Part shown: positions 60,340-64,000 of the stretch, one piece after another
How the letters are laid out: every line of letters starts with the position of its first letter
Numbering within the stretch: position 1 is the first letter of the stretch
Source of the DNA: Bacillota bacterium
GTDB taxonomy: Bacteria; Bacillota; Clostridia; Lachnospirales; Lachnospiraceae
Length of the DNA: 64,000 nt
Reading direction: 5' to 3'
Assembly: GCA_023418475.1 (NCBI GenBank)
Contig: JAEZZO010000048.1
Location: 1 to 64,000, forward strand
Position numbers and translations under genes: made by a program
Notes under the pieces: generated by a model
The model's input: the letters and a program-made list of their open reading frames with translations, nothing else
What the model was told of the DNA's origin: nothing
The model's database searches: none

Positions 60340-60630
60340 ATGAGTATTCGTCATTATATTTGTGTAGATAAACCTAAAGAAAAACTTACACATGATAGAA
60401 TGAAAACATATGTATTAAAACCATTAATGTTTGCATTAAGACAAGAGAGATTCTGCAAAACAGGAATATATCCTCTTTCTATAAATGATTTACTTGCCTC
60501 CTACAGCGACGGAAATAAAATACTTATTGAGTATTTTATTGATAAAGATAAGTTTGAAAGAGACATTGAAAGGAATCACAAGGATGTTTTAATTAATATT
60601 CATAATCTAGTATGTGCTTTATGCTGGTAA
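60340..60630 (+). pseudogene. C-terminal fragment resembling PF10127 nucleotidyltransferases
   Basis: A 96-residue frame. The pattern DRMKTYVLKPLMFALRQERF followed by IYPLSINDLLASYSD recalls the C-terminal K.YLY.LRPLLA..WI....PP..F..LL region of predicted nucleotidyltransferases (PF10127, YcgL/RlaP-like). The N-terminal catalytic domain with its GS and DxD motifs is missing, and no clear ribosome site precedes the ATG. Best explained as a gene remnant, with moderate doubt on the family. Confidence 0.4.
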
Positions 60631-60646
60631 GTAGGTCTTAAGATAC

Positions 60647-60878
60647 TTTTAGACAGATTTATGTCCGCATTACAACAATTAGACAAATTTATGTCCGTTT
60701 ATATTCAAAAAAATAATTAATACGGTACGATGTGCTAGTAGGTAATTATTTTGGAAATTCAAAATATCAGCTTTTAGACATATTTATGTCCGTATTCTTA
60801 TTTAGAAGAGTACGGTTTATAGTGTATATAACCCTTTTAGAAATAATTATGTCATTGATTTAGAAACTTTTGTGTCCC
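60647..60878 (+). repeat. Dispersed TTAGACAxATTTATGTCC repeats, IS-end-like
   Basis: Three close copies of TTAGACANATTTATGTCCG lie at 60647-60667, 60679-60697 and 60772-60792, with two degenerate ones at 60835-60853 (TTAGAAATAATTATGTC) and 60859-60878 (TTAGAAACTTTTGTGTCCC). All have the same orientation and an internal GACA/TGTC symmetry. Multiple subterminal repeats of this sort occur at ends of IS elements such as the IS21 family, where transposase binds. No intact transposase is adjacent. Confidence 0.6.
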
Positions 60879-60925
60879 TCGACACGAATCTTAAGTAGCA
60901 GAAAAGTGACATTATAGATTGATGC

Positions 60926-60965
60926 AACTATTCGCAAAACACAAGTTTAACGAATAGTTGTTTTT
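60926..60965 (+). terminator. Intrinsic terminator in the fragment region
   Basis: AACTATTCG (60926-60934) pairs with CGAATAGTT (60951-60959), followed by GTTTTT. Immediately after it is AAGGAGG and an ATG (60991) that opens only an 11-codon frame. Confidence 0.75.
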
Positions 60966-61028
60966 AGCAAGGAGGAATGAATTATTATTATGCAATTAAC
61001 AGGAAAATATCTGATTTCAGCATGTTAA

Positions 61029-61321
61029 TCAAGTAAGTATGTATCATACAAAGATATCAAGAAGTTCGCTTCTGATTTCAAGTCAGTATACAAGGCTCCT
61101 AACGAAGACCTGGCAATGTCAGAACTCGAATCTTTAAGAGAGAAATCAGAAAGGTTACTAAGACAAAAAGTTCTTTCACAAATGACACATCTCTTGAAAA
61201 AATGCTGTATCTGGCATCCATGAATGTAATAAAAAAATGGACGCAGCGTTATAAGAACTGGGATATGGTATTAAGCCAACTTGGACTCCTGTTTGATGAC
61301 CGACTGGCTCAGTACCTATAA
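61029..61321 (+). pseudogene. IS256-family (mutator-type) transposase remnant
   Basis: Two frames read as the C-terminal part of an IS256-type transposase. SKYVSYKDIKKFASDFKSVY, KAPNEDLAMSELE matches the region before the catalytic Glu. After a deletion and frameshift, VTKTKSSFTNDTSLEKMLYL and MNVIKKWTQRYKNWDMVLSQ followed by LGLLFDDRLAQYL match the very end of the protein. The section between, including the EGFNRQLRKV block, is missing, and the N-terminal two thirds are absent. Non-functional. Confidence 0.85.
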
Positions 61322-61330
61322 ACAGAAAAA

Positions 61331-61375
61331 GTAACCGGCGTAAGGTTTGATAACCTGAACCTTTGCGCCGGTAAC
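61331..61375. terminator. Strong hairpin after the transposase remnant
   Basis: GTAACCGGCGTAAGGTT (61331-61347) pairs with AACCTTTGCGCCGGTAAC (61358-61375) with two mismatches. It lies 9 bp beyond the transposase stop. There is no T-run, so it may be an IS-borne structure rather than a classical terminator. A second hairpin, TGTGGGC-AGA-GCCCACA, lies at 61436-61452, and ATATGTCTGAAA beyond it is the inverse of the left-side TTTYAGACATAT motif, a possible IS right end. Confidence 0.5.
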
Positions 61376-61682
61376 AATTATTCCGTCGGTATTATATTTA
61401 TTGCCGTATAACCCATATTTATTCCAGAGGTCGGGTGTGGGCAGAGCCCACATTTACTTAATATGTCTGAAAATAATAAATACATGAATAAATATCCATT
61501 AAATGGATAACCTATAAATGAACATATATTTCGACATTGGAATACATATTTAGTTCTTGCCATGAGGCGGGATTTTATTAACAAATCTTAGCTTCGTACA
61601 CAACATTTTTTACACTCTCTTATCAAAACTTGTAACAACGTTATTTCTTTATCATAGTATAGGGATACCTCTTAGCTATAAA

Positions 61683-64000
61683 TTATATGATACTGATACG
61701 CTCACCATTCTCCGACAGAGTAACATACCCTCTGCTTACAGCCTTATCAATCCCGCGATCTACAGAGGCTTCTATAATACTACCCAATCGTGTAAATCCA
61801 AATGCTTTTGCTGTCTCACGGATTAAGTCGGTTCTGGATAAGCTTATCTGCATTTCTACGACAGATTGAATGGCATTTGAAACTTCTTCCGGACAGATGT
61901 CATCCATGCTCCTTTTGTCATCATTTCCATCAGCCCCACGAAATATAGTATATCGTTCGGGTATTTGATCATGATTCCAGTAAAATGGCATACTACTCGA
62001 ATGGGTCATCTGAAAGCTAAATGTATTCAGTATATGATCCAGGATATTCTCAACCCTGCTTCCTGACCGGGTAATACCCCAGGCTGCCAAAACCTTTTTA
62101 TAGAGTAAACGTTTGCTGATAGGGGATTCTTTCTGAATGATTTCATTCATACAATTCCTTATTTCCGTTACTGCAATCGGACTATAGAAATTCTCCTGTA
62201 AACCTCTGACTCTGAAAGGCGCTGTTTTATATTCTGTTTTATTACGATAACCTTCAATTTCCTCCATAACCTTTTCAAAGACAATTTTATTACTTTTATT
62301 CTCAGTGGCTTTTATTAGCGAATCATTTACAACTGAGTCGTTTACTACTTTACTATTTACTATTATATTGTTTGGCATTGACTCATCTTTTGCTGACAAT
62401 TTACCCACTGCATTTTCTGTTACTGGTAATTCACGCTCTACTTTTCCTGTTACTGATATTTTACTTACTGCATTTCCTGCTATTGGAAATTTACCCATTG
62501 CTTTTCCTGCTACTGGTGTTTTACCCATTGTATTTCCTATTACTGACGTTTCATCTTCGGATGTTTCTGCTAGAGACTCTTCAACCACTGTTCTATTTAT
62601 GACAGACTCTTCTGCCATGAAGTTTTCTGTTATAACTTCTAGTGCTGCAATATTCTTTTCTATATCACCTTTTCCCGGAAGATTTGCTCCTGTTATGGTT
62701 TCTGTTTTAGTATCAGACGAAGTTGAGAAAGCTTGTTCCCCATCTGTAAGCACTTTGCGTATAACTGCTTCTATATGCTTAAGTACTTTTTCCGGATTGT
62801 CCAACCAATCCAGTGTCCATACAGAGAGAATATTCCATCCCAATCCTTTTAGAACATTGGGCTGCAGAACATTCCTATCTCTTGCTGTTTTGGAGCGCTG
62901 ATAATTGATACCATCACACATGATCCCTAATATGTAAGTATCCTGTTTATCGGGATGAAGGATTGCAAGATCTATTTTATACTCTGAACAACCAATATTA
63001 CATTTAACATCATAACCTCTTTTCTGTAAGCACTCAGCAATGATATTTTGTATATGAATATGATTCTCAGTAAGTACTCCATTTCTTATGGCAAGAACAC
63101 TCTTCCCTTTGCCGGCAAATTCAAGGAATCCCTTTAATCCGGCAACTCCCTCCGATCGAGTCCTGGACAAATCAATTTCTTCCGGTTTTAATACAGCGTA
63201 AACAAACATTTGTTTCCTGGCTCTGGAAATTGCAACATTTAATCTTCTCCAACCGCCATCTCTGTTGAGCGGACCAAAATTCATTGATATCTTACCTTCC
63301 TTGTCTGGTCCATATCCAACAGAAAATAAAATAACATCTCTCTCATCTCCCTGTACATTTTCTAAATTCTTAATGAAAATGGGTTCGGAATTTTCATTAT
63401 TAATTTTCTCAAGCTCCGGTTGCTCATGAAAAGCTTCCATCAGCAGGTCATCAATTAGTATCTGCTGCACCGAACTGAAGGTTACAACACCGATACTATC
63501 CTTTCTTAACTCCTGATCGGATAATCTTCTGACTATTTCAGCAACCACTGCCTCTGCTTCTGCTTTATTCTGTTTCGATGCGCCTTTATCATAATAACCT
63601 GTTATGGGAATTAGCTTCACTTCTGATTTCACATCATCCGGTGAAGGAAAAGTGTATAATTTATTATCATAATATTTCATATTGCTGAAAGCGATCAGAC
63701 TTTCATGTCTGGAACGGTAATGCCATAACAGATGTTCCTGTGGCATGGATAAAGCAAGACAATCATCCAATAAGCTTTCCAGATCCTCTTTCTCATAATT
63801 ATCATCATCTACCTGATTGGAGGAAAAGAAGCTTGTCGGCGGAAGTTGCTTTGGATCTCCAACGATGATTACATTCTCTCCCCGTGCTATTGTACCAACT
63901 GCTTCACAGGTGGGCAGCTGGGAAGCTTCATCGAATACAACCAGATCAAATTTTGGAAACTTCGTATCTATGTATTGCGCTACAGACATGGGACTCATCA
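61683..64000 (-). CDS. Large UPF1-like SF1 helicase with Vsr-like nuclease and DUF3320 domains (C-terminal part; start beyond window)
   Basis: At least 772 C-terminal residues of a protein that continues past the window end. In order from the N-terminal side: SF1 helicase motifs (Walker B VVFDEASQLP, motif III VGDPKQLPPTSFF, LLWHYRSRHESLI, VQGDERDVILFSVGYG, motif VI LNVAISRARKQMF), then a Vsr/MTES_1575-like nuclease domain (YKIDLAILHPDKQDTYILGI, MCDGINYQRSKTARDRN), a linker with five 10-residue repeats, and a DUF3320 domain (SPIAVTEIRNCMNEIIQKES, ITRSGSRVENI), with a second related C-terminal copy (FGFTRLGSIIEASVDRGI). COG1112 helicases of this design, often with DUF4011 at the N-terminus, are frequent in defence islands. 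Genes of this kind usually exceed 1,500 residues. Confidence 0.85.
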   Translation of the reverse strand, partial: MSPMSVAQYIDTKFPKFDLVVFDEASQLPTCEAVGTIARGENVIIVGDPKQLPPTSFFSSNQVDDDNYEKEDLESLLDDCLALSMPQEHLLWHYRSRHESLIAFSNMKYYDNKLYTFPSPDDVKSEVKLIPITGYYDKGASKQNKAEAEAVVAEIVRRLSDQELRKDSIGVVTFSSVQQILIDDLLMEAFHEQPELEKINNENSEPIFIKNLENVQGDERDVILFSVGYGPDKEGKISMNFGPLNRDGGWRRLNVAISRARKQMFVYAVLKPEEIDLSRTRSEGVAGLKGFLEFAGKGKSVLAIRNGVLTENHIHIQNIIAECLQKRGYDVKCNIGCSEYKIDLAILHPDKQDTYILGIMCDGINYQRSKTARDRNVLQPNVLKGLGWNILSVWTLDWLDNPEKVLKHIEAVIRKVLTDGEQAFSTSSDTKTETITGANLPGKGDIEKNIAALEVITENFMAEESVINRTVVEESLAETSEDETSVIGNTMGKTPVAGKAMGKFPIAGNAVSKISVTGKVERELPVTENAVGKLSAKDESMPNNIIVNSKVVNDSVVNDSLIKATENKSNKIVFEKVMEEIEGYRNKTEYKTAPFRVRGLQENFYSPIAVTEIRNCMNEIIQKESPISKRLLYKKVLAAWGITRSGSRVENILDHILNTFSFQMTHSSSMPFYWNHDQIPERYTIFRGADGNDDKRSMDDICPEEVSNAIQSVVEMQISLSRTDLIRETAKAFGFTRLGSIIEASVDRGIDKAVSRGYVTLSENGERISII
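62401..62550 (-). repeat. Five in-frame 30-bp tandem repeats inside the helicase gene
   Basis: Units begin at 62401, 62431, 62461, 62491 and 62521, each about TTACCCATTGCTTTTCCTGC on the plus strand plus a further ten bases. They encode decapeptides such as PVAGKAMGKF, PIAGNAVSKI and PVTENAVGKL on the minus strand. They form a linker between the nuclease and DUF3320 domains. The repetition also creates a long open frame on the plus strand (62305-62901), which is an artefact. Confidence 0.9.

Noticed and set aside
60087..60341. 84-codon minus-strand hydrophobic frame
   Set aside because: No ribosome site; it mirrors the small plus-strand frame at 60151 and AT-rich flanks.
61378..61584. 68-codon minus-strand frame next to the IS256 remnant
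   Set aside because: Covers hairpins and a possible IS end; sequence does not resemble a folded protein or a known family.
62305..62901. 198-codon plus-strand open frame rich in Ser, Thr, Phe and Ile
   Set aside because: It is antisense to the helicase and exists because the 30-bp repeats keep the opposite frame free of stops; no ribosome site and no protein-like domain.

Overview
The window looks like chromosomal DNA of a low-GC, anaerobic Firmicute, most likely a plant-polysaccharide-degrading Lachnospiraceae relative of Lachnoclostridium (Clostridium) phytofermentans or Anaerocolumna. This is inferred from gene order (mutL-miaA, radC-mreBCD-PBP2-minCDE-mgsA; yggS-sepF-ylmH; lspA-rluD), from AGGAGG-type ribosome sites with frequent TTG/GTG starts, and from YesMN/CUT1 sugar-uptake logic. 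No rRNA, tRNA or CRISPR array was seen.

Region 1 (1-14.8 kb) is housekeeping: the end of mutL, miaA, a methionine gamma-lyase-like PLP enzyme, DUF4321, radC, then the cell-shape and division-site cluster mreB-mreC-mreD-PBP2-minC-minD-minE, mgsA, a DD-carboxypeptidase and a small P-loop protein. Two oddities stand out. A tandem array of GGAGGA-GAAA-TCCTCC mini-hairpins sits between minC and minD and ends in the minD ribosome site. A decayed FtsW/RodA gene lies exactly where an intact rodA would be expected, between minE and mgsA.

Region 2 (15-36.5 kb) is a glycan-utilisation locus: LacI regulator, DUF5060/DUF4038-like glycosidase, GH106-like protein, DUF1537 acid-sugar kinase, DUF849 (BKACE) enzyme, YesM/YesN two-component system, CUT1 ABC importer without its own ATPase, a GH63/GH37-like (alpha/alpha)6 glycosidase, an Asp/Glu-racemase-like protein, GH127 and GH43. 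The set recalls degradation of pectic side chains, possibly of rhamnogalacturonan-II type, with an unusual intracellular acid-sugar branch. Several intergenic regions carry related structured elements.

Region 3 (36.5-50 kb) holds a response regulator-kinase-ABC (FtsX-type) cassette, then a second conserved cluster: HlyD-like membrane protein, yggS, sepF, ylmH, aroB, lspA, rluD and a DUF4143-type ATPase. The aroB start codon is separated from its Shine-Dalgarno sequence by a hairpin.

Region 4 (50-64 kb) is accessory: an orphan BlaI-type repressor, a chemoreceptor, a MATE exporter, a methyltransferase, two DUF2087 genes, a group II intron relic, a lipoprotein M3 peptidase, a patch of gene fragments with IS-end-like repeats and an IS256-family relic, and the C-terminal part of a very large UPF1-like helicase/nuclease protein on the minus strand that runs off the window.
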